Shown here piece after piece: positions 16,723-25,448 of a stretch of 64,000 nt of DNA; position 1 is the first letter of the stretch; each line of letters begins with the position of its first letter. Source of the stretch: Gordonibacter sp034932485 (GTDB lineage: Bacteria; Actinomycetota; Coriobacteriia; Coriobacteriales; Eggerthellaceae); NCBI GenBank assembly GCA_034932485.1, contig JAYFOQ010000023.1:54402-118401 (forward strand), given 5' to 3'. Both the position numbers and the translations under genes were made by a program. The notes below the pieces were generated by a model. It ran no database searches. It worked only from the letters and a program-made list of their open reading frames with translations, and had not been told where the DNA came from.

Positions 16723-17397
16723 TTACTTGCGCTTATCCACCTTGCGTGCGACAAGGTTTCCGGTGCTCTGAAACACCTGCACGAGCACTATGCATAAAAT
16801 AAGTGCTGCCACCATTACATCGGCCTGGTAGCGCTGATAGCCATAGCGGATAGCGATGTCACCCAAGCCGCCCGCTCCCACCATACCCGCCATAGCTGAA
16901 TATCCAAACAGCGTTACAAAAGTGATGGAGGCGCCGCGAATAAGCGATGGCAGGCTCTCATGCAAAAACACCTTACACACGATCTGCCAAACGCTTGCAC
17001 CAAAACTCTGCGCAGCTTCCACGAGGCCACCGTCTACTTCAGCTAAACTCTGTTCCACCATGCGCCCCACAAAGGGTGCCGCCGCTACCACCAGGGGGAC
17101 AATAGCACCAGGAACACCCAGTGACGTACCCACAATAATGCGTGTTAAGGGTATAAGCGCCACCAACAAAATAATGAAGGGGATGGAACGGCCAACATTC
17201 ACAACCCAACCCAACACCGCACTCAAAACGCGATGGGGACGCACTCCACCTGGAGCCGTTACCACTAACGCCACGCCTAAAGGCACGCCAAGGAGGTAGG
17301 CAAATAGCGTAGCAACCACCGTCATGATCAGAGTGTCAAGCGTGCCTTGCGCCAACAATAAACCGTATTGGTCAAAAAAAGTCCCGATGAAGTCCAT
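16723..17397 (-). CDS. metI: Methionine-type ABC transporter permease
   Basis: 224 residues with about five to six membrane spans, the MetI type of ABC permease. The coupling (EAA) loop is EAAQSFGASVWQIVCKVFLHESLPSLI near residue 140. IPFIILLVALIP and the MVGAGGLGDIAIRYGY block are typical of D-methionine/NlpA systems. The ATG is 1 nt after the metN stop, so translation is probably coupled. The binding protein follows 85 nt downstream. It forms the homodimeric pore of a MetNI importer. Confidence 0.9.
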   Translation of the reverse strand: MDFIGTFFDQYGLLLAQGTLDTLIMTVVATLFAYLLGVPLGVALVVTAPGGVRPHRVLSAVLGWVVNVGRSIPFIILLVALIPLTRIIVGTSLGVPGAIVPLVVAAAPFVGRMVEQSLAEVDGGLVEAAQSFGASVWQIVCKVFLHESLPSLIRGASITFVTLFGYSAMAGMVGAGGLGDIAIRYGYQRYQADVMVAALILCIVLVQVFQSTGNLVARKVDKRK

Positions 17398-17398
17398 G

Positions 17399-18277
17399 CT
17401 ATTTCACCCGCCCGTCAATGTGCACCGCGCGGTTTATCGGTGAATCCATTGCCTCTTTAAGCACCGTCGTTGCAGAATCACCAAGACGCCCGTTCGCGCG
17501 ATCTGCCTTAGGAGCACACCCTTGGTCAGGCTCGCCGGACAAACTGTCATAGGCAATCAATTCACGAGTGACAGCGCTTTGAGGGTTCGAGAACACGTCG
17601 GAGGTGAAGCCTTCCTCCACAATTTGACCTTCGTCAATCACGGCAATGCGATTGCAAATCTTTTGCGCCACAGCCAGCGAGTGTGTGATAACCACCATAG
17701 TCACACCGAACTCCTTGTTGATATCTTTCAACAAGTTCAGGATAGATACCGTCGTGCGCGTATCAAGTGCACTTGTGGCCTCATCGCAAAGCATCACCTT
17801 TGGGTTGTTCGCAAGAGCGCGAGCAATAGCCACCCGCTGTTGCTGTCCACCAGAAAGCTGACTTGGATAGCGATCAGCCAAAGCGCCCAACCCCACCACT
17901 TCCAACAATTCAGTGGCCCGCAGACGAGCGACCTCCCTTTTCTCGTGACGCAATTCCAGCGGAAACACTACATTACCCCGTACCGTGCGTTGCTGAAAGA
18001 GGCTGAAATTCTGAAAGATCATGCCAATGGAAGCACGCAACTCTAACAAATCCTTGCCCGTAAGGCTGGTCACGTCGCGACCATCGATGACGATACGGCC
18101 TTCGGTGGGACGTTCGAGCAGATTAATGCATCGCACGAGCGTAGACTTTCCCGCTCCCGATGCGCCAATAATACCGAAGATATCGCCATCTTCAATAGTC
18201 AGGCTCACGTCACGCAACGCGTGATGGACGCTCTCGGAGGCGCCATACGTTTTTTGCAAATGTTCAAGCTGAATCAT
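17399..18277 (-). CDS. metN: Methionine-type ABC transporter ATPase lacking the usual NIL domain
   Basis: 292 residues. The ABC ATPase core is complete: Walker A GASGAGKST near 38-46, Q-loop FQNFSLFQQR, signature LSGGQQQR near 143-150, Walker B VMLCDEATSALD, and the H-loop TMVVITHS. MetN proteins normally continue into a roughly 80-90-residue C-terminal NIL/ACT-like domain that binds methionine and shuts transport. Here only about 50 residues remain after the ATPase, polar and without that fold's pattern, so substrate trans-inhibition is probably absent. First gene of the metN-metI-metQ operon, with a promoter at 18437-18464 and a structured leader. Confidence 0.9.
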   Translation of the reverse strand: MIQLEHLQKTYGASESVHHALRDVSLTIEDGDIFGIIGASGAGKSTLVRCINLLERPTEGRIVIDGRDVTSLTGKDLLELRASIGMIFQNFSLFQQRTVRGNVVFPLELRHEKREVARLRATELLEVVGLGALADRYPSQLSGGQQQRVAIARALANNPKVMLCDEATSALDTRTTVSILNLLKDINKEFGVTMVVITHSLAVAQKICNRIAVIDEGQIVEEGFTSDVFSNPQSAVTRELIAYDSLSGEPDQGCAPKADRANGRLGDSATTVLKEAMDSPINRAVHIDGRVK

Positions 18278-18430
18278 AGTGTTCTCGATCTATGTCGTTC
18301 GTACAGGATTGCGGCCGCACCAGAAGGTTGCGACCACGCGAAAGCTAGGCCTGAGTGTTGGCGCACAAGCCAACCAACCCAGGCTTAGGCATCAGCATGT
18401 CCATGGTATGTACGAAAAGAGAACTCATAG
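18278..18430 (-). promoter_or_regulatory. Structured 5' leader of metNIQ mRNA
   Basis: The roughly 150-nt leader between the predicted start and the metN ATG folds into a long hairpin. GCCTGAGTGTTGGC (18349-18362) pairs with 18369-18384 with one bulge and a wobble. A second 7-bp stem lies near 18314-18335 (GGCCGCA with TGCGACC, one G-U). I cannot match it to SAM-I, SAM-II or SAM-IV consensus by eye. A methionine-related cis-regulator is a reasonable guess from position. Confidence 0.35.
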
Positions 18431-18436
18431 GTGAGT

Positions 18437-18464
18437 ATCTTACGGGATGGGCGACACCTGTCAA
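18437..18464 (-). promoter_or_regulatory. Promoter of metNIQ operon
   Basis: A perfect TTGACA (18464-18459) and TAAGAT (18442-18437) are separated by 16 nt on the minus strand. They lie about 160 nt before the metN start. The remaining 18465-18704 holds no gene I can recognise. Confidence 0.65.
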
Positions 18465-18740
18465 GACATCTCTCGCTGGATGCTTATGCGAATCTTTTAT
18501 GATTGGCTATCTGATAAATCGATAGCTTAGCTTTCTGTTCTTTTCAAACAAGCGCATCCTGACAAAATCTTTGGCAGAACATCTCACAAGACAACTCGTA
18601 CTGCTAGCCACTACGTAACAGCCATATGACGGACGAGCATTAGGCATGCCCGTATTCACCACACCGAGGTTATACTTAGTTATTCATCCGTCCTGACCGA
18701 CGGTATGGGATATGTGAGAGTACCGGAGGGAGACCGCTTG

Positions 18741-19106
18741 ATGGGCACTACGAACGACTACGCAAGCATACTGGCAAAGAGCGGCATTGATTATGCCGAA
18801 GCTATGGATCGATTCGGTGGCAACGAGGCTCTCTATCGCCGTCTTGCCGTAAAGTTTCTCGATGACCAGCACGTAGAGGCACTTGAAAAGGCGTTGGAAG
18901 CCGACGACACCGAACAAGCATTCCGAGAAGCGCACTCCCTTAAAGGCATTGCTGGAAACCTCTCGTTTACCAATCTTTATCGCGTCTCCTGCCTTATCAG
19001 CGAGGAGTTGCGCGAGGGAAACCTTATGGCTGCTCAGGAGATTATGGAGCCCTTAAAGGAAGCGCGCAATTCGGTAACGCAAGTACTTGAAGGGTTTTCT
19101 GCATAA
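18741..19106 (+). CDS. Stand-alone Hpt (histidine phosphotransfer) domain protein
   Basis: 121 residues, essentially one Hpt four-helix domain. The phospho-accepting motif AHSLKGIAGNLSF holds His65. Hpt proteins relay phosphate between hybrid sensor kinases and response regulators. No kinase or receiver is adjacent, so its partners are elsewhere or it acts as a shuttle. The N-terminal part, with SGIDYAEAMDRFGGNEALY, also matches the family. I chose ATG 18741, preceded by GGAGGGAGA; an in-frame ATG at 18705 lacks a site and would add 12 residues. Confidence 0.85.
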   Translation: MGTTNDYASILAKSGIDYAEAMDRFGGNEALYRRLAVKFLDDQHVEALEKALEADDTEQAFREAHSLKGIAGNLSFTNLYRVSCLISEELREGNLMAAQEIMEPLKEARNSVTQVLEGFSA

Positions 19107-19126
19107 CACATTAAAGGCAATGACCA

Positions 19127-19135
19127 TGTTATAAT
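19127..19135 (+). promoter_or_regulatory. Extended -10 promoter element of the UspA gene
   Basis: TGT followed by a perfect TATAAT (19130-19135) lies 42 nt before the uspA-like start. No matching -35 is seen, which extended -10 promoters tolerate. Confidence 0.5.
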
Positions 19136-19176
19136 ACTTTAAGGTACCTATCAGGCGTTTTATGGAGGTGGCAACA

Positions 19177-19671
19177 ATGAGATTTTCCAATATTCTCGTT
19201 CCATTCGACAAGTCTGAGCACGCCGTACACGCACTCGAAATGGCCCGCGGTCTCGCAGAGGAAGACCGCGAAATCTGTCTGCACGTCGTGGATGTTCTCT
19301 ATGTGTCCGAGATACCCCCCTCGTTGGGACTCGATGCCAACCCTTACGAGAGCATTCCTCCGCTTGCAGTAGACCCCGATCTGTACGAAAAACTCGTTGA
19401 TGCCGCTTTGGCGCGCGAGAAGGACGACATGAGTAAGACTATTGGTACCCTACTGGACGGCCTACCCAATACGGTGCACATCGTAGCGGTGAATGCTGCC
19501 TCTATCGTAGACGGCATCAACGATTACGCTCAAGACCATGACTGCGATCTGATTATTATGGGCTCGCGAGGCCTCGGTCTGCTACGTGGCATGCTCGGTA
19601 GCGTGAGCTATGGCGTATTGCGCTCATCTGAGATTCCGGTACTTATCGCAAAGACACCTGACAAGAAATAA
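19177..19671 (+). CDS. Universal stress protein, UspA family
   Basis: 164 residues with the single Usp fold. The strand-1 start MRFSNILVPFDKSEHAVHA and the C-terminal ATP-binding signature G-x2-G-x9-G-S (GSRGLGLLRGMLGS) are intact, so it should be an ATP-binding Usp. Its role in stress survival is known only at family level. ATG 19177 follows GGAGGTGGCAACA, an excellent site; the ATG at 19162 overlaps that site and is not the start. A strong terminator follows. Confidence 0.92.
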   Translation: MRFSNILVPFDKSEHAVHALEMARGLAEEDREICLHVVDVLYVSEIPPSLGLDANPYESIPPLAVDPDLYEKLVDAALAREKDDMSKTIGTLLDGLPNTVHIVAVNAASIVDGINDYAQDHDCDLIIMGSRGLGLLRGMLGSVSYGVLRSSEIPVLIAKTPDKK

Positions 19672-19698
19672 ACGCACTTCGCCGTGCACTGCTTTCTA

Positions 19699-19731
19699 CA
19701 CAAAAGGTCCCTCAATGAGGGGCCTTTTGTG
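19699..19731 (+). terminator. Terminator after uspA
   Basis: CACAAAAGG pairs with CCTTTTGTG, extended inward by CCC/GGG with one mismatch and a short loop. The run of T in the 3' arm makes it usable in the plus direction, about 28 nt after the stop. Confidence 0.65.
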
Positions 19732-19801
19732 AGATTCGCGAGACAAGAGCCCTTTCTTATGAAGCAACCCAGTTTCTGTCCTACGTGTCGGCACAGCTTG
19801 C

Positions 19802-19807
19802 TATAAT
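19802..19807 (+). promoter_or_regulatory. Perfect -10 box directly before a glycosyltransferase start
   Basis: TATAAT in a TGC-TATAAT extended -10 context lies only 8 nt before the ATG at 19816. Transcription would start at or within a few bases of that ATG, giving an almost leaderless mRNA. No Shine-Dalgarno is present. Confidence 0.5.
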
Positions 19808-19815
19808 GCTCGTTT

Positions 19816-21105
19816 ATGGAAACAAACCCCACAACAAAAACCGCCAGCGGCCACCCACACACAAATCGGCATATCGCCATTGTTACCATGGGTGTAAAGC
19901 TTGGCGACGAAACGCGCGGCTACACTCGCTTTCGATTCTTGGCAGAGCTGCTGGTACGCGAGGGCTTCGAGGTTGACCTTATCACGTCATCGTTTCAACA
20001 TTGGGAAAAGGCGCAGCGAGATCTCACTAAGCCTTGCTACCAGGAGCTTCCTTATCGCATAGTATTTATCGAAGAGCCTGGGTACGCACGAAACCTTGAT
20101 CTAGAACGTATACGCAGCCATCACGTTGCTGCCAAAAATCTGCGTGCTCACTTTGAGCGCACGGCGGGCACCTACGATCTTATCTACGCCGAGATCCCCC
20201 CTAACGATGTTGCGCGGGTGTGTGCAGAAGCAGCCGAAACGCTACATACCCCCTTCGTCGCCGACATCAACGACCTGTGGCCCGAAGCCATGCGCATGGT
20301 TGTCAATATTCCCGTAATAAGCGACGTGGCATTTTACCCCTTCACGCGTGATGCAAAACGCGTCTACCAATTACTCTCTGGCGCCGTAGGCACATCCGAC
20401 GAGTATGCTGCTCGTCCGGCAAAAGATCGAAAGCAGCCCTACCCTCACACAACCGTGTACGTAGGAAATGATTTGGCAGCTTTTGATGCTGCCGCACAAG
20501 CCCATCTAAGTGAAGTAAACAAACCTGAAGGTGTTCTCTGGGCAACATACGCCGGAACACTCGGTGCAAGCTACGACATAGAGACCCTCATTGTCGCAGC
20601 TGCCCTCCTCGACCAAGAGCGCCAAGAAAAGGGCACCGACAGCATACTGCCTCCGGTGCGCGTACAAATACTCGGCGACGGGCCCGATCGCGCAAAGCTC
20701 GAAGAACGCGCAACAGCACTGAATGCACCCGTCGATTTTCGCGGCTACCTTGACTATGAACACATGGCAGCCTATCTCTGCGCATCCGATATTGTGGTGA
20801 ATTCACTGGTAAAGACGGCCGCGCAGAGCATCGTTACGAAAATCGGCGACTATCTTGCTAGTAGCAACCCTCTAATTAACACCGGATCGAGTCCTGAATT
20901 TCGCGCTAAGGTATCTAGTGATGGATTTGGGGTAAACGTTGAAGCAGAAAACCCCCCAGCGTTGGCTGAGGAAATCGCAAAACTGGCAAGTCACTCATCG
21001 CTGCGCAAGATTATGGGCGCAAAAGGACGCGCTGTGGCGGAGCGCGAGTTTGATCAGCCGCACGCCTATCGCAAGATCGTGGATTTGCTGCGCACATTGC
21101 TGTGA
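19816..21105 (+). CDS. GT4-type glycosyltransferase (WbuB-like)
   Basis: 429 residues in the GT-B fold. The N-terminal half has HIAIVTMGVKLGDETRGYTRFRFLAELLVREGFEVDLIT. The C-terminal Rossmann domain carries WATYAGTLGASYDIETLI and VQILGDGPDR. The usual GT4 EX7E motif is not clear, but KIGDYLASSNPLINTGSS fits the sugar-nucleotide pocket. It probably adds a sugar to a lipid-linked surface glycan in the cytoplasm. It begins a three-gene set with the aminotransferase and phosphoglycosyl transferase. ATG 19816 is the only start preserving the first beta strand. Confidence 0.82.
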   Translation: METNPTTKTASGHPHTNRHIAIVTMGVKLGDETRGYTRFRFLAELLVREGFEVDLITSSFQHWEKAQRDLTKPCYQELPYRIVFIEEPGYARNLDLERIRSHHVAAKNLRAHFERTAGTYDLIYAEIPPNDVARVCAEAAETLHTPFVADINDLWPEAMRMVVNIPVISDVAFYPFTRDAKRVYQLLSGAVGTSDEYAARPAKDRKQPYPHTTVYVGNDLAAFDAAAQAHLSEVNKPEGVLWATYAGTLGASYDIETLIVAAALLDQERQEKGTDSILPPVRVQILGDGPDRAKLEERATALNAPVDFRGYLDYEHMAAYLCASDIVVNSLVKTAAQSIVTKIGDYLASSNPLINTGSSPEFRAKVSSDGFGVNVEAENPPALAEEIAKLASHSSLRKIMGAKGRAVAEREFDQPHAYRKIVDLLRTLL

Positions 21106-21209
21106 TTTTGGTTGAGCGGCTCGTCAAAAAGACGATGGCGCGTCAAAATAAAAGATTCGACACGCCATCTTCGGCGCGTTCGCTAAACCGTTTGAACAAG
21201 GAGCGACTT

Positions 21210-22436
21210 TTGACTGAGCAGAGACGCATTTCTTTTTCGCCACCCGACATCACCCAAGCCGAGATCGATGAGGTAACTGAAGCACTGAAGAGCGGGTGGA
21301 TTACCACGGGACCCAAAACAAAGGAATTCGAGCGCAAGCTTGCCGCCTTCACCGGAGCCGAGCGCGTTGCTGCATTCAACTCGGCCACCGCCGCACTTGA
21401 ATGCGCGCTACGCGCCCTAGGCGTAGGGCCAGGTGATGAGGTTATCACGAGCGCGTATACCTACACCGCTTCGTGCTCTGTCATTTGCCATGTGGGCGCA
21501 ACCCCCGTGCTCTGCGATACGGCTCCTAATTCTTACGAGATGGACTACAACGCACTGTCGTCTCTCATAACCGAACGTACCAAAGCCGTCATTCCGGTAG
21601 ACCTTGCGGGGCGTATGGCTGACTACGACAAGCTGCTTGCTGCACTGGAAAGCGCACGTGATCTCTGGCGGCCGGCAACCGAACTACAGCGTGCCTTCGA
21701 CCGCGTGGTAATTTTGGCTGATGCTGCGCACTCGCTCGGCGCAACGTATCATGGGTGTTCGGCGGGTTCTGCCGCAGATTTCACCGCTTTTTCGTTCCAT
21801 GCTGTCAAAAACCTCACAACCGCTGAAGGCGGCGCTCTCGCGTGGCGTGCTGGAGATTTCGACTCCGAGGCACTCTATCGCAATCTTATGCTCATGTCGC
21901 TGCATGGTCAGACCAAAGATGCCCTGTCAAAATCTCAAGCAGGCGCTTGGGAATACGACATTGCCTACCCTGGCTGGAAATGCAACATGACCGACCTGCA
22001 AGCAGCTTTGGGGCTTGCCCAACTGCGCCGGTATCCAAGTTTGCTGGCGCGTAGGCACGAGCTGGTGCAGCGCTATGAAAACGGATTGGCCGATTTGGCC
22101 GTAGAGGTAATGCAGCACTATGGTGAAGACTTCGCTTCAAGCGGCCACCTTATGCTGGTACGCCTACTGGACAAATCCTCCACTTTCCGCAATATCCTTA
22201 TCGAACGTCTCGCGGAAAGTGGCGTGTCGGCAAACGTGCATTACAAGCCGCTTCCCCTCCTTACCGCTTATCGCAACCTCGGGTTTCACATCGACGACTT
22301 TCCGAGCGCCTTGGCACAGTTTGAAAACGAGGTAACTTTACCTTTGCATACCCTACTCTCAGACGACGATGTTAACTATATCGTTCAAGCCTTTCACTGC
22401 GCTTACGCATCGCTCGAGAACGAAGGCATTCGCTGA
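21210..22436 (+). CDS. DegT/DnrJ/EryC1/StrS-family sugar aminotransferase
   Basis: About 408 residues of a PLP-dependent nucleotide-sugar aminotransferase. The PLP lysine is Lys200 in FSFHAVKNLTTAEGG, with ILADAAHSLGA (PLP-ring Asp) before it and GWITTGPKTKEFE at the N-terminus. These enzymes make amino sugars such as UDP-4-amino-4,6-dideoxy sugars. I chose TTG 21210 because AAGGAG lies 6 nt upstream and the domain begins right after. An in-frame GTG at 21102 overlaps the previous stop (GTGA) but would add 36 basic residues that are not typical of the family; it remains possible. The next gene starts on the stop codon. Confidence 0.85.
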   Translation: MTEQRRISFSPPDITQAEIDEVTEALKSGWITTGPKTKEFERKLAAFTGAERVAAFNSATAALECALRALGVGPGDEVITSAYTYTASCSVICHVGATPVLCDTAPNSYEMDYNALSSLITERTKAVIPVDLAGRMADYDKLLAALESARDLWRPATELQRAFDRVVILADAAHSLGATYHGCSAGSAADFTAFSFHAVKNLTTAEGGALAWRAGDFDSEALYRNLMLMSLHGQTKDALSKSQAGAWEYDIAYPGWKCNMTDLQAALGLAQLRRYPSLLARRHELVQRYENGLADLAVEVMQHYGEDFASSGHLMLVRLLDKSSTFRNILIERLAESGVSANVHYKPLPLLTAYRNLGFHIDDFPSALAQFENEVTLPLHTLLSDDDVNYIVQAFHCAYASLENEGIR

Positions 22437-23035
22437 TGTACGCACGCTTTGGAAAACGTCTCTGCGACCTTATTATCGGCATCATTGCGCTGCCGTTCGT
22501 TTTGTTGGTTATCGTTATCTTGGCACCATTTATCTACTTCGAGGACAAAGGATCCGTATTCTACAACGCACCTCGCGTCGGAAAAAACGGACATGACTTC
22601 AAGATGTTCAAGCTGCGCTCCATGCGGGTGAACGCTCCCGATTTAGTTATGGAGGATGGTTCCACCTACAACGGAGCCGACGACCCCCGCATGACCCGCG
22701 TGGGCACTTTCATGCGCAAGACAAGCCTTGACGAGATACCTCAATTTTTAAACGTGCTAAAAGGCGACATGAGTGTTGTGGGGCCCCGCCCCGACTTGCG
22801 TCGCGAGACCGAGCTCTACGTTGGCGATGAATCGCTCAAACTAACGGTAAAGCCCGGTATCACCGGCTACGCCGCTGTTTACGGACGCAACTCTCTACCC
22901 TGGCACGACCGTCTCACGCTCGACGTAGAGTACGTACGTAGCCTGAGTTTTTTACTTGATGTGAAAGTGTTCTTCCGCACGTTCTACGTGATTTTTAAGC
23001 AGGACGGGGTGTTTGTGGAGGATGAGCAGTCTTAA
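22436..23035 (+). CDS. Monotopic phosphoglycosyl transferase (bacterial sugar transferase)
   Basis: 199 residues of the PglC/WcaJ-core family. It moves a sugar-1-phosphate from a UDP-sugar to undecaprenyl phosphate, the first membrane step in glycan assembly. One re-entrant hydrophobic helix (about 13-33) is followed by KMFKLRSM, RVGTFMRKTSLDEIPQF with the catalytic Asp-Glu pair, and DMSVVGPRPD. The ATG overlaps the aminotransferase stop (TGATG). Pairing with an aminotransferase suggests the first sugar is an amino-deoxy sugar, as in Pgl systems. No matching acetyltransferase or dehydratase is in the window. Confidence 0.92.
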   Translation: MYARFGKRLCDLIIGIIALPFVLLVIVILAPFIYFEDKGSVFYNAPRVGKNGHDFKMFKLRSMRVNAPDLVMEDGSTYNGADDPRMTRVGTFMRKTSLDEIPQFLNVLKGDMSVVGPRPDLRRETELYVGDESLKLTVKPGITGYAAVYGRNSLPWHDRLTLDVEYVRSLSFLLDVKVFFRTFYVIFKQDGVFVEDEQS

Positions 23036-23041
23036 AAACTC

Positions 23042-24169
23042 CTAGCTTTTCGAGATATTCGCCTCTACCTCGCTATAAAATCGCATGAGCCGCCCCGCCT
23101 CTTCCGCAATGTCGAACCCATGGGATCGCACTTCATCGATCATGGCCCGACGCTCTTTAGCGGCGCTCACGCGATACGCTTCAAGACACGCCATCGCCCA
23201 TGCGCTCACACCTTCAACCAAGGGAATGCGCTGCACCCCGGACGAGACAACCGCCAGCTCGGGCACCCCAGTGGACATAATGACGGGAAGGCCCGCAGCT
23301 TGCGCTTCAATGGCTGCCATAGACAGCCCTTCTTTCCGCGAAGGAAGTACGAACACGTCCATACCCTTCAGCAAAGCGGGAACATCTTCGCACACGCCCA
23401 GAAACCGCACAGCATCGTCAATGCCACGCTTGCGCGCCTCGGCGCGCAAGTCCCCTTCAAGCGGACCTCTTCCGGCAAGCAACAGTACCGCATCGGGTAG
23501 CTGGCTTTTCACCTCCTCGAACACCTCAAACAAAAAGCGATGGTTCTTTTCCTCTGACAACCTTCCCACATGGCCGAACACCGGCCTACCCTCGACCCCC
23601 CACTGCCGCCTGACCGCAGCGCGTTCCTCGTGGTTCAACTCATAGCGCGAAAGATCGATTCCATTGCGGACCACGGTAAAACGATCACCCTGAGTCACCG
23701 CAGACCCGAATCGATCAATACCCGCCTCCCTCGAGCATGCCATGAAGTAATCAGCCACGAACCGCGTTGGATACGACACAGCTCGAAAGGATACCCCTGC
23801 GGGGCCCCTCAGAAAATTCTGTGCATGACTGTGCGCGATGGCGTAGCGTCCTGCACGTTTGGCTTCGGCGAGGTAAAGTGCAGCAGAGCTGCCAATATGA
23901 CCATGAACCACGCGGTGCTCCTCATGCTCTGAGAAGAAAGAGCGGCACAACTCCCGATACGTGAAGAGATTCACGCCATTAAAGCGCGGCAATCGATAGA
24001 GGCGGCCACCCAGATCACGAATCTCCTCGTCGTAGTCACAGTCCCTCTCCTCATGCACCAGGAAGTCGAATTGGAACTCGTCTCGATCAATCACGCGGTA
24101 CAGATTCATAATCAGCGTTTCCGCACCGCCACGATCCATTGCCCCGATCACGTGTAAGATTCTTCTCAT
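23042..24169 (-). CDS. GT4 glycosyltransferase (EpsF-like)
   Basis: 375 residues of GT-B fold. The start RRILHVIGAMDRGGAETLIM is a classical GT4 acceptor-side motif. The donor site has GHVGRLSEEKNH, LLAGRGPL and VLPSRKEGLSMAAIEAQ, which contains the EX7E pair. It probably builds the repeat unit of a surface polysaccharide. The ATG overlaps the stop of the upstream flippase gene (ATGA), and it ends 6 nt from the convergent sugar transferase gene. Confidence 0.9.
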   Translation of the reverse strand: MRRILHVIGAMDRGGAETLIMNLYRVIDRDEFQFDFLVHEERDCDYDEEIRDLGGRLYRLPRFNGVNLFTYRELCRSFFSEHEEHRVVHGHIGSSAALYLAEAKRAGRYAIAHSHAQNFLRGPAGVSFRAVSYPTRFVADYFMACSREAGIDRFGSAVTQGDRFTVVRNGIDLSRYELNHEERAAVRRQWGVEGRPVFGHVGRLSEEKNHRFLFEVFEEVKSQLPDAVLLLAGRGPLEGDLRAEARKRGIDDAVRFLGVCEDVPALLKGMDVFVLPSRKEGLSMAAIEAQAAGLPVIMSTGVPELAVVSSGVQRIPLVEGVSAWAMACLEAYRVSAAKERRAMIDEVRSHGFDIAEEAGRLMRFYSEVEANISKS

Positions 24170-25446
24170 AGCCTCTCACAATCAGTCGCAGACGATGTAA
24201 CAGGTACGGGACCACGCCGAGTCATGCGGAAGAGGAAGAATGCCAGCAGGCATACCCCTATGAAACAGGCCCCCGTCCCCGCAAAACTCACACCGTTCAT
24301 GCCCCAAACGTCCACGCAGGGAAACGTGAGGGCGATCACTGCCACAAACGCAACGATGTTGCTGATGAAATTGGCCCTGAAATTGCGCAGTGTGATGAGT
24401 AGATCTCCGAAGAACCATAAAAAGGCGGTCATAACAGTCGACAAGATGATGGGCTGCAGCAAATAGACGTAAGGTGCGATACTCATACCAAAAAGAAGCT
24501 GCAGAGCCCACGACCCCACAAACTCCAACACGAGGGAACAGGCAATGGCCACCACGACGATGCCTCCCACTGTTTTGGCTAGAAGCATAAGGAACTCTTT
24601 GCGGTCGCCGTGGAAGTACAGCCGCGGAAACACGCCGAGCAAAGGCCCGTACAAATACGTTGCACCCATCTGAATGATAAGGGCGGGTGCCGCCACCGAC
24701 GAGTAAATACCCAACGCCGCATCGCCCGAGACCACGCTCAAATACTGCTTGGGAATAGTAAACAGAGCACTTGCAGCCAAGGCGGCCAACACCGCAGGCA
24801 AAGATGTCTTCAGGAAGTACAGAGCTTTGCTACGGGAAAGCTGCAGGGATATCCGCTCGAATTGACGGGTCTTCGGCACATTATAGAAGAAGAGCACGGC
24901 CAGTGTGGCCAGTGTCATGGCAACGATAGCGGCATTCAGATCCTGGGTTGTCCAAAACACCGCCACGAACGCGATGAGAGTGCTGACTCCCTGAGCCATG
25001 AACGATATGCCTATGTAGTCCATGCGGCGGTTTTGCTGATCAGTGGCGTGAAACACGTCGATAATCAGTCCTACACCTTTGAACACGAAGAACAGCCCAA
25101 TGGTAACCAGTGCACTTGTTGCGCAGGTAAAAAATGCATACACTTCGCAGGCGACGAACGCAATGCCGAGCGTCAGACACCGAAATCCCAGATATTCAGA
25201 CAGGTCATTCTCGTGGTTGATGTCGGATATCTGATAAGTTCCCATCTTGTAGTTGGCAAACGTACTGAAAATACCCACTACCGACATCGCCAAAGATAGC
25301 AAACCAGCCGCATCGTAGCCATCGGAAAGACGCACCACGAACACAGTGGTGAGCCATTGACACGCTAAGAAGACCATCGATCCAGCAGAGTTCCATAGCA
25401 TGTTTTTCTTAGTGGAAAGGGGCTCGACAGCTGGCGAACGCAGCAC
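24166..25446 (-). CDS. Wzx-like polysaccharide flippase
   Basis: 426 residues with about 12 hydrophobic segments, the polysaccharide-biosynthesis/MATE-like flippase layout. Such proteins turn lipid-linked repeat units to the outer face of the membrane. An N-terminal Lys-rich stretch precedes TM1 (NMLWNSAGSMVFLACQWLTTVF). The start is GTG 25446 with CAGGAG 5 nt upstream. It lies between the DUF2304 gene (2-nt gap) and a GT4 gene (4-nt overlap), one translation-coupled operon. No Wzy-type polymerase is obvious, unless a GT-C-like protein plays that part. Confidence 0.82.
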   Translation of the reverse strand: MLRSPAVEPLSTKKNMLWNSAGSMVFLACQWLTTVFVVRLSDGYDAAGLLSLAMSVVGIFSTFANYKMGTYQISDINHENDLSEYLGFRCLTLGIAFVACEVYAFFTCATSALVTIGLFFVFKGVGLIIDVFHATDQQNRRMDYIGISFMAQGVSTLIAFVAVFWTTQDLNAAIVAMTLATLAVLFFYNVPKTRQFERISLQLSRSKALYFLKTSLPAVLAALAASALFTIPKQYLSVVSGDAALGIYSSVAAPALIIQMGATYLYGPLLGVFPRLYFHGDRKEFLMLLAKTVGGIVVVAIACSLVLEFVGSWALQLLFGMSIAPYVYLLQPIILSTVMTAFLWFFGDLLITLRNFRANFISNIVAFVAVIALTFPCVDVWGMNGVSFAGTGACFIGVCLLAFFLFRMTRRGPVPVTSSATDCERL

Positions 25447-25448
25447 GG

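Noticed and set aside
18278..18430. SAM riboswitch before metN
   Set aside because: The conserved core bases of SAM-I and SAM-IV were not found; it is kept only as an unclassified structured leader.
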